Counted from the first letter of the stretch, positions 1 to 8,824 are shown. The stretch is DNA of 46,900 nucleotides from Paludibacteraceae bacterium (GCA_024405895.1 JAKSNW010000014.1:1-46900); one strand, 5' to 3'. Program-made: numbers and translations. The notes: generated by a model not told the origin, from the sequence alone.

Positions 1-160
1 CCGCATCGCAGACAGACTTCCAAATTTTGTGGAAACCAATTTCCGCATCGCAGACAGACTTCCAAATTTTGCGGAAACCAATTTCCGCATCGCAAACTGA
101 TTTCCAAATCTTGTGGAAACCATACCTGGATGCGCTTATCGTGTTCCTAATTTTGTGGAA
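1..160. repeat. 42-bp palindrome array, left end outside the window
   Basis: Four 17-nt imperfect palindromes of the form TTCCAAATTTTGTGGAA lie at 18-34, 60-76, 102-118 and 144-160, exactly 42 bp apart. The 25-nt linkers of the first copies contain CCGCATCGCAGACAGAC. The third copy has diverged in linker and core, and the fourth keeps the spacing although its linker is mostly rewritten (core TTCCTAATTTTGTGGAA). The array probably starts before base 1. It overlaps a small open frame made of the repeated peptide, which I do not regard as a gene. Confidence 0.85.
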
Positions 161-273
161 GTTGGAAATAGTGGGCATACTATTAAGGGAAGTTAATAGG
201 AGGTGGAACTTAAGCGATGGTTGTTAATATATGGAAATTTAGGCAATAGGGCTGTTCTGTTTATGCATAACAA
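161..273. other. Intergenic DNA after the first array
   Basis: No gene, RNA or clear promoter is seen between the last recognisable palindrome of the array and the hisS terminator. The stretch is AT-rich and contains only short fragments reminiscent of the array linker. Confidence 0.5.
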
Positions 274-303
274 AACCCCGGGAGTAGAAACACTCTCGGG
301 GTT
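274..303 (-). terminator. Intrinsic terminator of hisS
   Basis: A 12-bp stem (274-285 with 292-303, one G-U pair) has a 6-nt loop and is followed on the minus strand by TTTTGTT-like sequence. It lies 27 bp beyond the hisS stop codon and closes the long minus-strand cluster. Confidence 0.85.
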
Positions 304-330
304 GTTTGTCTTATCTAAACGGTGTGGCTC

Positions 331-1683
331 TTAGAATCTCTCCAAGAGTTGCTCGAGGGTGAGCGTCTCTTGTGTGCCTGTGGCCATCTCTTTCAAGGCG
401 ATGGTGTTTGATGCCATCTCGTTATCGCCAACGATAGCTACATACTTTGCACCTGTGGCGTTGGCATAAGCCATCTGCTTTTTCATCTTGGCAGGCTCTG
501 GATACATCTCTGCAGACACACCTTTACCGCGGAGGGCACGAAGCCAAGGTAAGCAGTATTTGATTCCTTCTGCATCGAAAGCTGCAAACATTACTGCAAC
601 GCCTTGATTCGTCTCGGCAGGGAAGAGGTTAAGTTGCTCCAGCACGTCGTAGATGCGGTCGGCACCGAATGAGAAGCCGACGCCAGAGACACCATCAAGT
701 CCGAAAATGCCAGTAAGGTTATCATAGCGTCCACCACCGGAGATGCTGCCGATGGCTACATCAAGTGCTTTGACCTCAAGGATAGCACCGGTGTAATAAT
801 TGAGTCCGCGTGCTAATGTAAGATCGATGGCAACATTGTTTTTCAAGTTCGCCATTTCAACATAGCCAAGCACTTCTTCCAATTCTTCGATGCCTTTCAA
901 TCCAACAGATGAGGCTGCCAACACTTCCTTCAATGTATTCAGTTGCTGGTGATTGTCGCCAGACATATTTAAGATAGGCTGAAGCTTCTTGATGGCTTCT
1001 TCTGAAATGCCTTTTGAGCGAAGCTCTGCAACAACACCATCAATGCCAATCTTGTCGAGTTTATCGATAGCAACGGTGATGTCGGTGATTTTGTCTGCTT
1101 CGCCGATAATTTCGGAGATACCGCTGAGAATCTTACGGTTGTTCAGTTTTATTTCAACACGGATACCAAACTTGGTAAATGCCTCATCAATCATCTCGAT
1201 GAGTTCTGCCTCATAAAGCAGTGAGTTGCTGCCCACGACGTCGGCGTCGCACTGATAGAACTCACGATAACGACCTTTCTGAGGACGGTCGGCACGCCAA
1301 ACTGGCTGCATCTGGAAACGCTTGAATGGGAATGCGATTTCTTCGCGATGCATTACAACAAAGCGTGCAAATGGCACGGTGAGGTCATAACGCAAACCCT
1401 TTTCACAAATCTTGTTTGTCAAGTGGATGCTGTTGCGTTCAAGCAATTGCTCATCGGTGAGGTTGGCAGCGAAATCGCCTGAATTCAAAATCTTGAACAA
1501 GAGTTTGTCGCCTTCTTCACCATATTTACCCATCAAAGTAGACAGTTGTTCGATTGATGGTGTTTCAATCTGCTTAAATCCGTATTTTTGAAACACACCG
1601 CGAATTACAGAGAAAATATAATTACGTTTCGCCATGATGGTTGGCGTGAAATCGCGTGTGCCTTTTGTTATGCTTGGTTTCAT
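331..1683 (-). CDS. hisS: Histidyl-tRNA synthetase
   Basis: Cytoplasmic class II enzyme that charges tRNA-His with histidine using ATP. The 450-residue protein shows motif 1 (about 35-42), motif 2 with the [17 protein letters not shown] stretch (about 130-146), the histidine-specific ARGLNYYTG (291-299), SGGGRYDNL (315-323) and motif 3 [11 protein letters not shown] (334-344). A C-terminal anticodon-binding domain follows from about 358. It starts at ATG 1683, 9 bp after the waaA stop, so it is probably co-transcribed with waaA, and it ends before a strong terminator. The length is slightly above the E. coli type (about 424) because of a longer insertion before the His-specific motif. No T-box or other leader is visible. 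Identification is secure. Confidence 0.97.
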   Translation of the reverse strand: MKPSITKGTRDFTPTIMAKRNYIFSVIRGVFQKYGFKQIETPSIEQLSTLMGKYGEEGDKLLFKILNSGDFAANLTDEQLLERNSIHLTNKICEKGLRYDLTVPFARFVVMHREEIAFPFKRFQMQPVWRADRPQKGRYREFYQCDADVVGSNSLLYEAELIEMIDEAFTKFGIRVEIKLNNRKILSGISEIIGEADKITDITVAIDKLDKIGIDGVVAELRSKGISEEAIKKLQPILNMSGDNHQQLNTLKEVLAASSVGLKGIEELEEVLGYVEMANLKNNVAIDLTLARGLNYYTGAILEVKALDVAIGSISGGGRYDNLTGIFGLDGVSGVGFSFGADRIYDVLEQLNLFPAETNQGVAVMFAAFDAEGIKYCLPWLRALRGKGVSAEMYPEPAKMKKQMAYANATGAKYVAIVGDNEMASNTIALKEMATGTQETLTLEQLLERF

Positions 1684-1692
1684 TTGATTGTG

Positions 1693-2916
1693 TTATGATA
1701 TTACGGTGTTGAACACTTCTTTCATTATGAGAGCAGTAGCACCAGTATTTGATTTGACATATTCTTTTGCTTTCTTGCCAGCGTCGGCATCGAAGAACAA
1801 CTCGTTGGTAAGGTTTTCGAAGCGGCGGAATGTCTTGATGGTATATCCATCGCCGACAGCGAGGAGGTCGCGTGCTTCCTTGAATTTCTTGTAGTTTGGA
1901 CCAAAGATGACCGGCATGCCCCAGACGGCAGCCTCCAGGATATTGTGGATGCCGACGCCGAAACCACCGCCCACGTAGGCAATCCGTCCATATTGATAGA
2001 TGGAAGAGAGCAATCCGATAGTATCAACAATCATACAGTCGGCATTCATTGCCTCATCGTATGTTGTCTCGGTGTAAAGCACGAAACTGCGACGCAGACC
2101 ATTGCAGATCTGTTGGATATGTGCATCGTCTATTTCATGCGGCACAATCACCATCTTCTTCTCTTTGTTGGCGTTGATGTAGCGGATAAGAATCTCTTCG
2201 TCTTTTGGCCATGTGGAACCTGCTACAATGACATCGGCATCTTGCGCAAATGCTTCGATGATAGGCAACTCCTTGGCATCTTCGGCGATGTCGCAAACGC
2301 GGTCGAATCGTGTATCACCAGCTAATTTGCCGTTAAGGCCGATTCGTTGGAGCAGTTGCTGCGATTCCTCGTTCTGCACATAGATGCCGTTGAAACATTT
2401 CAACATCTTACGGAACATGCCGCCATACCATTTGAAGAAAGGCTGACTCTCACGGAAAATTCCTGAGATGAGATAGGTCTCTATGCCTTTGGCTTTGAGT
2501 GTCTCGAGCATGTTGCCCCAGAACTCGTATTTAATGAAAATTGCCTTGACCGGATTCAATATCTCCACAAACTTACGTGCATTACTTGGTGTGTCAAGTG
2601 GAAGATAGCAAATCAAGTCTGCCCCTTTGTAATCGCGTCGAATCTCGTAGCCGGAAGGAGAAAAGAAAGTCAACGCAATCTTATACTCAGGGTGATGTTG
2701 TTTCATCGCTTCAATGATAGGGCGACCTTGTTCAAATTCGCCTAATGAAGCGGCATGAAACCAGATATACTGTGCTTTAGGGTCACGTTTCTTTGACAGC
2801 ACCTTGAGCGCTTCTTTTGCTCCCGATTGGCGTTTCGAAGCCTTAGGAGAGAAGAGTGTAGCCACTGCTGTTGCCATTCCATAGAAACGGATACCTATGT
2901 TATAGAAAGGATTCAA
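1693..2916 (-). CDS. waaA: Kdo transferase (3-deoxy-D-manno-octulosonate transferase)
   Basis: GT30-family enzyme that moves Kdo from CMP-Kdo to lipid A precursor at the inner face of the cytoplasmic membrane. The protein has the family's N-terminal membrane-associated segment, the FHAASLGEFEQGRP block (about 53-66) containing the glutamate at the position of the catalytic base, and the C-terminal donor-site block VGGGFGVGIHNILEAAVWG. The only start that keeps the conserved N-terminus is TTG at 2916: an in-frame stop lies a few codons upstream and the next ATG (2877) would remove 13 residues. It follows trmB by 57 bp and precedes hisS by 9 bp. Function is well supported; the exact start is less certain. 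Confidence 0.93.
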   Translation of the reverse strand: MNPFYNIGIRFYGMATAVATLFSPKASKRQSGAKEALKVLSKKRDPKAQYIWFHAASLGEFEQGRPIIEAMKQHHPEYKIALTFFSPSGYEIRRDYKGADLICYLPLDTPSNARKFVEILNPVKAIFIKYEFWGNMLETLKAKGIETYLISGIFRESQPFFKWYGGMFRKMLKCFNGIYVQNEESQQLLQRIGLNGKLAGDTRFDRVCDIAEDAKELPIIEAFAQDADVIVAGSTWPKDEEILIRYINANKEKKMVIVPHEIDDAHIQQICNGLRRSFVLYTETTYDEAMNADCMIVDTIGLLSSIYQYGRIAYVGGGFGVGIHNILEAAVWGMPVIFGPNYKKFKEARDLLAVGDGYTIKTFRRFENLTNELFFDADAGKKAKEYVKSNTGATALIMKEVFNTVIS

Positions 2917-2973
2917 AATATCAATATTTTAGTTAGTACTGATGGTTTTGATAATCTGTCTTTTGTGATGTCG

Positions 2974-3735
2974 TTAGTTCAACTTCAGATTCGAGCGTCC
3001 TTCTCTGCCGAAGCTTCGATAGGTATCGTAAGGAATCTCAATGTCGGGCTCAACCAATGCCTTGACTTGAGGCAGATGGAACGCCAGGTATTTGATTGTA
3101 ATACCCCTTGCCAACCATTGCTGCTCATAATAAGTCTTGAGGTCGAGTGGAGACTTTGTTCCCCATTCTGAAACGTAGAGGTCATTGGTGTTGACGATGG
3201 TGTTGAGTTCGTTCAACTTAACCAATGCATCGGTGTATGTGTAAAGAAAATTACTGTCGGTTTTAAGATGTATGATGCCGTTGTCTCGCATTACCTGACG
3301 GTAGATATTGAGGAACAGTGTTGAAGTAAGGCGTTTGCGGCATTTCTTCATCTGTGGGTCTGGAAAAGTAATCCAAATCTCGTCTACCTCATTCTCTGCA
3401 AAGAAATGGGTAAGATGGTGAATGTCTGTGCGAACAAATGCTACATTGGTGAGATTCTTTTCCTGACTCATTTTAGCGCCAGTCCACATACGAGCACCTT
3501 TGATGTCGATGCCGATGAAGTTCTTGTTTGCGTCACGTTCGGCTTGACCCACGGTGTATTCTCCTTTACCGCAACCGAGTTCCAATACTATTGGATTGTT
3601 ATTGTGGAAGAACTCCTGCTTCCAGGAACCCTTGAGCGGAAATTGCTCGCCGGCAAGTACCTCTTTGGTCGTTACCTGAAACACATGGGAGAAGACCTCC
3701 ATGTCGGCAAATTTCTTCAGTTTATTCTTGCCCAT
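2974..3735 (-). CDS. trmB: tRNA (guanine-N7)-methyltransferase
   Basis: SAM-dependent enzyme expected to form m7G46 in the variable loop of tRNAs. The 253-residue protein has the SAM-binding motif LELGCGKGEY (51-60), the IGIDIKGARMW acidic-loop region and the family signature FPDPQMKKCRKR. It starts at ATG 3735, 3 bp after the gldH stop, so translation is probably coupled to the gldH/ricT/holB operon. It is somewhat longer at the C-terminus than short bacterial TrmB proteins. Identification is secure. Confidence 0.95.
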   Translation of the reverse strand: MGKNKLKKFADMEVFSHVFQVTTKEVLAGEQFPLKGSWKQEFFHNNNPIVLELGCGKGEYTVGQAERDANKNFIGIDIKGARMWTGAKMSQEKNLTNVAFVRTDIHHLTHFFAENEVDEIWITFPDPQMKKCRKRLTSTLFLNIYRQVMRDNGIIHLKTDSNFLYTYTDALVKLNELNTIVNTNDLYVSEWGTKSPLDLKTYYEQQWLARGITIKYLAFHLPQVKALVEPDIEIPYDTYRSFGREGRSNLKLN

Positions 3736-3738
3736 GGC

Positions 3739-4212
3739 TTATTTCTTTTTCATCAGTTGCATACCTATCTGCGTGAGACCTTGCACGTTCTCGTGGCGCA
3801 TCAGGTGTGTGACATTGTATTCGTAAGTACCGCTGTGGCGATAGCGCAACGAATCCTGATAGATGATTATGTTGTTGAAGTTTGAACCGATGCCACGACC
3901 ACGCCAACGTCCAAATTCATCTGCAAGGATGATGTTGAGGGTGTCGATATGTTGAACGGTGTCTTGAGGACCTTCCCAAGCAATTCTCAGCCAGAGGTTC
4001 TGGTCGGGGAAGTTGTTGTCGTTTCTCAAAACCATATCCAATTCGTAGAGAGATGTTGTATCTTCTACGTTGATAGAGTAGTGATAGACACTGTCTTTGT
4101 TCCAACCATCTGCAATGTTGTCTACCTCACAAAAAGGTACGCGTTTTGAACAGCTGGTTGTAGCAACTGTCAGCACAACGAGAAGGAGGATAAGCTGATA
4201 TAAGTGTTTCAT
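3739..4212 (-). CDS. gldH: GldH-family gliding motility/T9SS-associated lipoprotein
   Basis: Predicted 157-residue lipoprotein starting at ATG 4212 (MKHLYQ), with a hydrophobic signal and a lipobox cysteine at residue 21 (TVATTSC). The mature part, with the pattern IADGWNKDSVYHYSI, LRNDNNFPDQNLWLRI and GRGIGSNFNN, matches the GldH family. GldH is required for gliding in Flavobacterium, and homologues occur in non-gliding Bacteroidales, where the role is less clear. An open frame continues upstream on the same strand, but that extension is the ricT tail read in another frame. The gene begins 1 bp after the ricT stop and ends 3 bp before trmB. Confidence 0.85.
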   Translation of the reverse strand: MKHLYQLILLLVVLTVATTSCSKRVPFCEVDNIADGWNKDSVYHYSINVEDTTSLYELDMVLRNDNNFPDQNLWLRIAWEGPQDTVQHIDTLNIILADEFGRWRGRGIGSNFNNIIIYQDSLRYRHSGTYEYNVTHLMRHENVQGLTQIGMQLMKKK

Positions 4213-4213
4213 A

Positions 4214-5680
4214 TTAGTTCTGTTCGTTGTTGTTTGGTCGGTCGTTTCTGTTGTTGCGGTTGTTGAAACGGCGGTGGTCTCGGCGATTGCCTTGACGGTA
4301 GCGGTTGTCGCCTTGGCCTTGCATCTCGTTCTGTTGCTGACCATCTTGTTGCTCACGTTGTTCATTATTGAATCTACGGTTGTCGCGGCGGTCATTGCGG
4401 CGTTCGCCATTGTTCTGACCATGGTTGCGGCGATTGTCGCGATTGCGGTTGTTTCTGCGCTCAAACTCTGGTGCTGGGAGCGATTCCTGAACCATTTCGC
4501 CTTGCATCTCTTCTTGTCTCATCTCTCCCATATCCTCGCGACGATTGTCTCTGCGGTTGTCTCTTCGTTCGTCGTTGCGGTTGCCACGTCTACGGCTCTT
4601 ACCGCGTTTTTCCTTGTCGAAACGTGTGAGACTGTCTTGACCAACTACGTTTTCGTAGTCGATTGTTGCTGGCATTTCACCTTCTGTGCCGCTCTCCAGG
4701 TTGTCCACCTTGATGCCTTGGTTGTTCAGTGCGATGATTTCCTTGACACGGTCCACAGAAAGGGTTACCATGTTCGATGTCATGCCTGGGGCAGAGGTGT
4801 ATGTCATTGTGCGATTGAATACATCAGTCTTGAAGTGGTGGAAATCGCACTCCTTGGTTTGCAGAACGATGCGCTCGTCTGGCAAGTCGCGTTTTGCTTC
4901 GGTGTACGATTCCAGTTCGTAGTTGATGCAGCATTTGATTTTTGCGCATTGACCTGCCAATTTCAGAGGGTTGGTGGAGATGTCCTGCATGCGTGCTGCT
5001 GAAGTGGAAACGGACACGAAACTGCTCATCCATGTGGTGCAGCAGAGTTCGCGGCCACAAGGACCGATACCACCAATACGGCCAGCTTCCTGACGTGCAC
5101 CAATTTGCTTCATTTCGATACGGATACGGAACACTTCTGCCAGCACTTTGATGAGTTGACGGAAGTCGACACGGCCATCGGCAATGTAGTAGAAGATGGC
5201 TTTGTTGCCATCGCCTTGATATTCCACGTCGCCGATTTTCATGTTAAGGTTGAGGTCGGCAGCAATCTTACGAGCCTTGATCATCGTATCGTGCTCTTTG
5301 GCTTTGCTTTCCTCGTATTTCTCCAAATCTACGGGTTTGGCTTTACGGTATACGCGTTTAATCTCGTAGCGTTCGAGATTGATGTTCAGTTTCTTGATTT
5401 GAGCCAGAACCAAACGGCCCATCAGTGTAACGCGTCCGATATCATGTCCTGGGCTTGATTCAACGGCAACGATGTCGCCCTTTTGGAGCGGCAATTTTGC
5501 GCTGTTGAGATAGTAGCCTTTGCGCGTATTCTTGAATTGCACTTCCACAAGGTCGGTCTCCAGTTGTGTCTCTGGCAGATCGGCTAACCAGTCGGTTACA
5601 GGCAATTGCTGATTGGTGTTTTGGCGTGTGCCTCCCAATCCTGGATTGCTTTGGTGGTTGTCGAGTGTGAAATCTTTCAT
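4214..5680 (-). CDS. ricT: PSP1-domain protein, RicT/YaaT-like, with Arg/Asn/Gln-rich tail
   Basis: The 488-residue protein has a PSP1 domain over about residues 45-290. Its cysteine cluster GPCGRELCC (C208, C213, C214) and AKIKCCINY (C245, C250, C251) matches RicT/YaaT. In Bacillus, RicT belongs to the Ric (RicA/RicF/RicT) complex, which carries iron-sulfur clusters and influences RNA maturation. Residues about 355-488 form a low-complexity tail dominated by R, N, D, Q and G, including RRDNRRDNRRED and GDNRYRQGNRRDHRRFNN. Such tails suggest RNA binding, but this is inference. It begins 14 bp after holB and is followed immediately by gldH. The symbol is by homology. Confidence 0.85.
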   Translation of the reverse strand: MKDFTLDNHQSNPGLGGTRQNTNQQLPVTDWLADLPETQLETDLVEVQFKNTRKGYYLNSAKLPLQKGDIVAVESSPGHDIGRVTLMGRLVLAQIKKLNINLERYEIKRVYRKAKPVDLEKYEESKAKEHDTMIKARKIAADLNLNMKIGDVEYQGDGNKAIFYYIADGRVDFRQLIKVLAEVFRIRIEMKQIGARQEAGRIGGIGPCGRELCCTTWMSSFVSVSTSAARMQDISTNPLKLAGQCAKIKCCINYELESYTEAKRDLPDERIVLQTKECDFHHFKTDVFNRTMTYTSAPGMTSNMVTLSVDRVKEIIALNNQGIKVDNLESGTEGEMPATIDYENVVGQDSLTRFDKEKRGKSRRRGNRNDERRDNRRDNRREDMGEMRQEEMQGEMVQESLPAPEFERRNNRNRDNRRNHGQNNGERRNDRRDNRRFNNEQREQQDGQQQNEMQGQGDNRYRQGNRRDHRRFNNRNNRNDRPNNNEQN

Positions 5681-5694
5681 TGTGTCAAAAGTAA

Positions 5695-6837
5695 TTATTT
5701 TACAGGGGCTTGCCTATTCAGCAAGTTATATAGTTTAAGCACCACGTCGAACATGACGATTTTCATGCTGGCATTTTGCTCAATCTGGGCTTGAGCCAGG
5801 GCCAGTTCGTTTGTGATGCCTTCGATGTTGTTTTGGTGGATGAAACGGGCGAATCGTGATGAAAACTGCTCTTCGTTCGTATTCATATAGGTGATTTCTT
5901 TCATCTGCATGTTGTAGATGAAGTTCTCACGTACAAGGCGTTGCGCATTCTGTAGGAAGGTGACCACCCAAGTGCGTTTGCGACTGCCTATTGCTTCTGT
6001 CCAAGCCTTGACATCAAGTATGATAGGTCTGTAAGACATACGCATAAGGGTTTGAAATTCGGTGAAGAACTCATCTTCCTCATTGTCCTCGTTCAGCCCG
6101 TTTTGTATGGCACTCCAACTGCCGTGGGCATTGCGAATGAGATAGTTGCATTGGTCATCGTTCAGTTCCGGATTCTGCTCTTTGAGGGCTGTATAGAGGC
6201 TCTCATCGTCGATAGGAGGCACGTTGATATGCTGTAGGCGACTGAGTATGGTGCCGATGATTTTCTGTGGCACATCGGAAACCAGCAGAAAGACGGTGTC
6301 TGAAGGTGGCTCTTCTATGATTTTCAGCAAGTGGTTGGAAGAGGTCTCGTCCATGCGTTCAGGGCACCAAATGACAATGGTTTTGTATTTGGCAATGAAA
6401 CTCTTCATGTTCACTTGACGGATAATCTCGTCGCTTTCGCGGTCGTAGTAGCGGGCTACTTTGCCATCGGAAATCTGTGCCGACCATTCATCGATGCTGA
6501 TGTATGGGTTCTCAATCACCGTGTCGGCAAAGGTTTCAAGAAACTCGCTACACAGTGGTGAGTCTTTGGCTTTTTCCGGCTTCACAAGTGGAAATTCCAG
6601 ATGGAGGTCGGGGTGACGCAATTTGGCAAATCGTAGGCACGATGGGCAGACACCGCAAGAGTCGGACCCTGTTGGGTGTTCGCAGCAAAGTCGCTGTGCA
6701 TAAGCCAATGCCAACGCCAGTTTGCCGCGTCCTTCACCGCCGCAAAACAAGAGCGCATGGGGTGCTCTGCCGCTGTCCTGCATTTGAATCAGGCGCGATT
6801 TGAGGGTTTCTTGACCTATGATTTCAGAGAAGAGCAT
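5695..6837 (-). CDS. holB: DNA polymerase III delta' subunit
   Basis: Clamp-loader subunit acting with tau/gamma and delta to load the beta clamp. From ATG 6837 it has 380 residues starting MLFSEIIGQE. It shows a P-loop-like GGEGRGKL (about 33-40), the zinc-module cysteines C52, C61, C64, C67 and the LLKIIEEPPSDTVFLL block with the SRLQ sensor region. An upstream in-frame TTG (6855) would add six residues. ATG is preferred because it begins at the conserved N-terminus and because the -7 box at 6869-6876 predicts a transcript start near 6862. It heads the operon holB-ricT-gldH-trmB(-waaA-hisS). Confidence 0.92.
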   Translation of the reverse strand: MLFSEIIGQETLKSRLIQMQDSGRAPHALLFCGGEGRGKLALALAYAQRLCCEHPTGSDSCGVCPSCLRFAKLRHPDLHLEFPLVKPEKAKDSPLCSEFLETFADTVIENPYISIDEWSAQISDGKVARYYDRESDEIIRQVNMKSFIAKYKTIVIWCPERMDETSSNHLLKIIEEPPSDTVFLLVSDVPQKIIGTILSRLQHINVPPIDDESLYTALKEQNPELNDDQCNYLIRNAHGSWSAIQNGLNEDNEEDEFFTEFQTLMRMSYRPIILDVKAWTEAIGSRKRTWVVTFLQNAQRLVRENFIYNMQMKEITYMNTNEEQFSSRFARFIHQNNIEGITNELALAQAQIEQNASMKIVMFDVVLKLYNLLNRQAPVK

Positions 6838-6868
6838 AGTGCTACAATTTGTCAAAACTATTAGTGGG

Positions 6869-6876
6869 CAAAGTTA
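6869..6876 (-). promoter_or_regulatory. -7 box of the holB operon promoter
   Basis: Minus strand TAACTTTG matches the Bacteroidota -7 consensus TAnnTTTG exactly. No good -33 TTTG is seen at the usual distance. It lies 32 bp before the holB ATG and opposes the divergent promoter at 6980. Confidence 0.55.
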
Positions 6877-6979
6877 ATGATTTTTCTGCAGATAATGGGT
6901 GGTTTCGAGCCTAAATGTTACGATGATGAATTGCATGGATTATTGAGCGTTTCATATCAATAAAATTCGCTGTTTTTCT

Positions 6980-6987
6980 TACCTTTG
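6980..6987 (+). promoter_or_regulatory. -7 box for the DUF1653 gene
   Basis: TACCTTTG fits TAnnTTTG and is 28 bp upstream of the ATG at 7016. A -33 TTG at the right spacing is not evident. Confidence 0.55.
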
Positions 6988-7015
6988 TAAGCGTAAAAAC
7001 AAAACACTAAGAACG

Positions 7016-7273
7016 ATGGAAAAAACGATTAAATCGGAAGATATTCAGGGCTATTACCGTCATTTCAAGGGCAATTACTATTATGTTTTGGGTGTGGCTC
7101 TGCATAGTGAATCCTTGGAGCCTATGGTGGTGTATCAGGCATTGTCTGGTGAGAGGAAAATGTGGGTACGTCCGTTGGCAATGTTTTTTGAGCAAGTGGA
7201 TAAGCCGGAATATCATGGACCACGTTTTACCCGTGTCAATCCGGAAGAAGACGCCTGTTGCCCAACACGATAG
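7016..7273 (+). CDS. DUF1653-family small protein
   Basis: The 85-residue protein has the DUF1653 pattern: G-Y-Y-R-H-F-K-G-N-Y-Y near residue 12, then LEPMVVYQAL and the ERKMWVRPLAMFFEQV block. The family is small, cytoplasmic, of unknown biochemical role and roughly 65-90 residues long. It stands alone on the plus strand between the divergent holB operon and the convergent nspC unit, with its own -7 box. No convincing terminator follows. The C-terminal EEDACCPTR tail is not part of the usual domain. Confidence 0.8.
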   Translation: MEKTIKSEDIQGYYRHFKGNYYYVLGVALHSESLEPMVVYQALSGERKMWVRPLAMFFEQVDKPEYHGPRFTRVNPEEDACCPTR

Positions 7274-7607
7274 CATTTTCACAGTGTAAATAATGATTGA
7301 CGAAATCAGTCGAACCGATTGGTTTACCGTATTTTTATTGCGGAAATGTTGCGATAGTTTTTGACGGAAGTTTTGTCTGTTTCCGAAATCATCTGTTGCA
7401 TTGGCCGGAAGCAATTTCCGTTTTGAAAATATGAACTGCCGAATCGTTTTTCTGTAAAATCAGGTCGTGGAAGTTTCTGCAAAAAGGTATTTCCTGTTTT
7501 GTGATTTTGCAGTTGGAATGTCAAACGGATGTGTGCAAGTTTATCAAATGAATGATGAAAACGAAAAGTCTCTTTTCTCGAAATCACACGATGTTACGGA
7601 TAAAAAC
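7274..7607. other. Intergenic region without a supported gene
   Basis: About 330 bases between the DUF1653 gene and the nspC terminator. An inverted repeat CTGCAAAA (7477-7484) / TTTTGCAG (7505-7512) encloses 20 nt. Short open frames here lack homology signs, a promoter or normal codon use. Confidence 0.4.
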
Positions 7608-7636
7608 AAAGGTTGCCCGATGAAAGAGCAACCTTT
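7608..7636 (-). terminator. Intrinsic terminator of nspC
   Basis: A 9-bp perfect stem (AAAGGTTGC at 7608-7616 with GCAACCTTT at 7628-7636) is followed on the minus strand by a run of T residues. It is 36 bp past the nspC stop. Confidence 0.85.
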
Positions 7637-7672
7637 ATTTATGACTTGTTCTGAAGCGCTTTTGTCTCTGCC

Positions 7673-8824
7673 TTAGTCCATTCGACTGCGATAGTCGGCA
7701 TAGCCATATTCACGCAGCATCTCTACTTCGCCATTGAGGTGATAGATGGCAAGTGATGGGTGAGATACACCATTGAACATGGTGGTTTTCACTGTGGTAT
7801 AGTGGTTCATGTCTTCAAAGACAATGCGTTGGCCAACCTTCAGTGGTTCTTGGAAACACCATTCGCCATAGTAGTCGCCACTGAGGCAACTGTTGCCACC
7901 CATGCGGTAGCCACGTTCGCCTTCTTGAGGGTCGCGAGCACCTACGATAGCTGGTTTGTAGGGCATCTCAAGGCAGTCGGGCATGTGACAGGCAAACGAT
8001 ACATTCAACATGGCAGTGCGAACGCCATTGTTCTCTACGATATCTTCGATGGTGCTGACTAACACACCGGTACGCCAACCGAAGGCACTGCCTGGTTCCA
8101 GAATGACTTCCAAGCCAGGATGACGCTGTTTGAATGCTTTCAGCAAGGCAATGAGGTGGTCGGGTTCGTAGTCTTTGCGGGTCATGAGGTGACCGCCGCC
8201 AAGATTCAACCACTTGATATTGCCAAGGTGCTGACCGAAACGTTCTTCAATGACTTTAAGTGTACGTTCGAGATCGTAGGAGGTGGATTCGCAAAGGGTG
8301 TGGCAATGGAGTCCCTCAATGCCTTCCGGGAGTCCATCTTTCAGTTTCTCGGAGGTTACACCAAGTCGGGAACCTGGTGCACAAGGGTTGTAGAGCTCGG
8401 TTTCGACATCGGAAAACTCTGGATTGATACGCAGACCACATGATATGCCACGACGCAGAGCCTCGGCACGATAACGCTCAAAATGAGAGATGGAATTGAA
8501 GGTGATGTGGCTGCTGCAGTCGGCAATTCTGCTAAACTCATTCTCTGCATAGATAGGGGCGTATGTGTGAGCCAGACAATGCATCTCCTCCTTGGCAAGA
8601 CATGCCTCACTCAACGAACTGGCAGTACATTTGAAACCGTATTCCCTGAAAATTGGGAACAGTTTCCACATGGCAAAAGCCTTGAAGGCAAGGATAATTT
8701 CAATGCCTGCTTCCTTGCGAACGTGGTCAATGAGTTGAAGATTGCGACGGAGGTCTGCCTCATTCACCAGATAACATGGTGACGGAACGGCTTGACATGC
8801 ATCTTGAAAGTTGTTGTATATCAT
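7673..8824 (-). CDS. nspC: Carboxynorspermidine/carboxyspermidine decarboxylase
   Basis: PLP-dependent fold-III (alanine racemase-like) enzyme that decarboxylates carboxyspermidine or carboxynorspermidine, the last step of the aspartate-semialdehyde route to spermidine-type polyamines. The 383 residues include PSPCYLV at the start, ILAFKAFAMWK with the PLP lysine at about K48, the WLNLGGGHL block, EPGSAFGWRTGVL (the PLP phosphate region) and GNSCLSGDYYGEW near the C-terminus. The partner dehydrogenase is not in this window. It begins 15 bp after the deacetylase gene, so the two are probably co-transcribed, though a joint function is not established. Confidence 0.93.
   Translation of the reverse strand: MIYNNFQDACQAVPSPCYLVNEADLRRNLQLIDHVRKEAGIEIILAFKAFAMWKLFPIFREYGFKCTASSLSEACLAKEEMHCLAHTYAPIYAENEFSRIADCSSHITFNSISHFERYRAEALRRGISCGLRINPEFSDVETELYNPCAPGSRLGVTSEKLKDGLPEGIEGLHCHTLCESTSYDLERTLKVIEERFGQHLGNIKWLNLGGGHLMTRKDYEPDHLIALLKAFKQRHPGLEVILEPGSAFGWRTGVLVSTIEDIVENNGVRTAMLNVSFACHMPDCLEMPYKPAIVGARDPQEGERGYRMGGNSCLSGDYYGEWCFQEPLKVGQRIVFEDMNHYTTVKTTMFNGVSHPSLAIYHLNGEVEMLREYGYADYRSRMD

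Noticed and set aside
27-227. Small coding frame of 66 residues in the first array
   Set aside because: Its peptide is just the translated 42-bp repeat (KPISASQTDFQIL repeated) and has no promoter or homology sign.
4213-4464. N-terminal extension of gldH
   Set aside because: The region codes for the repetitive tail of the RicT-like protein in another frame; the signal peptide starts at ATG 4212.
7324-7587. Minus-strand frame of 87 residues between the DUF1653 gene and nspC
   Set aside because: No recognisable family, no promoter, and composition like non-coding DNA of this genome.
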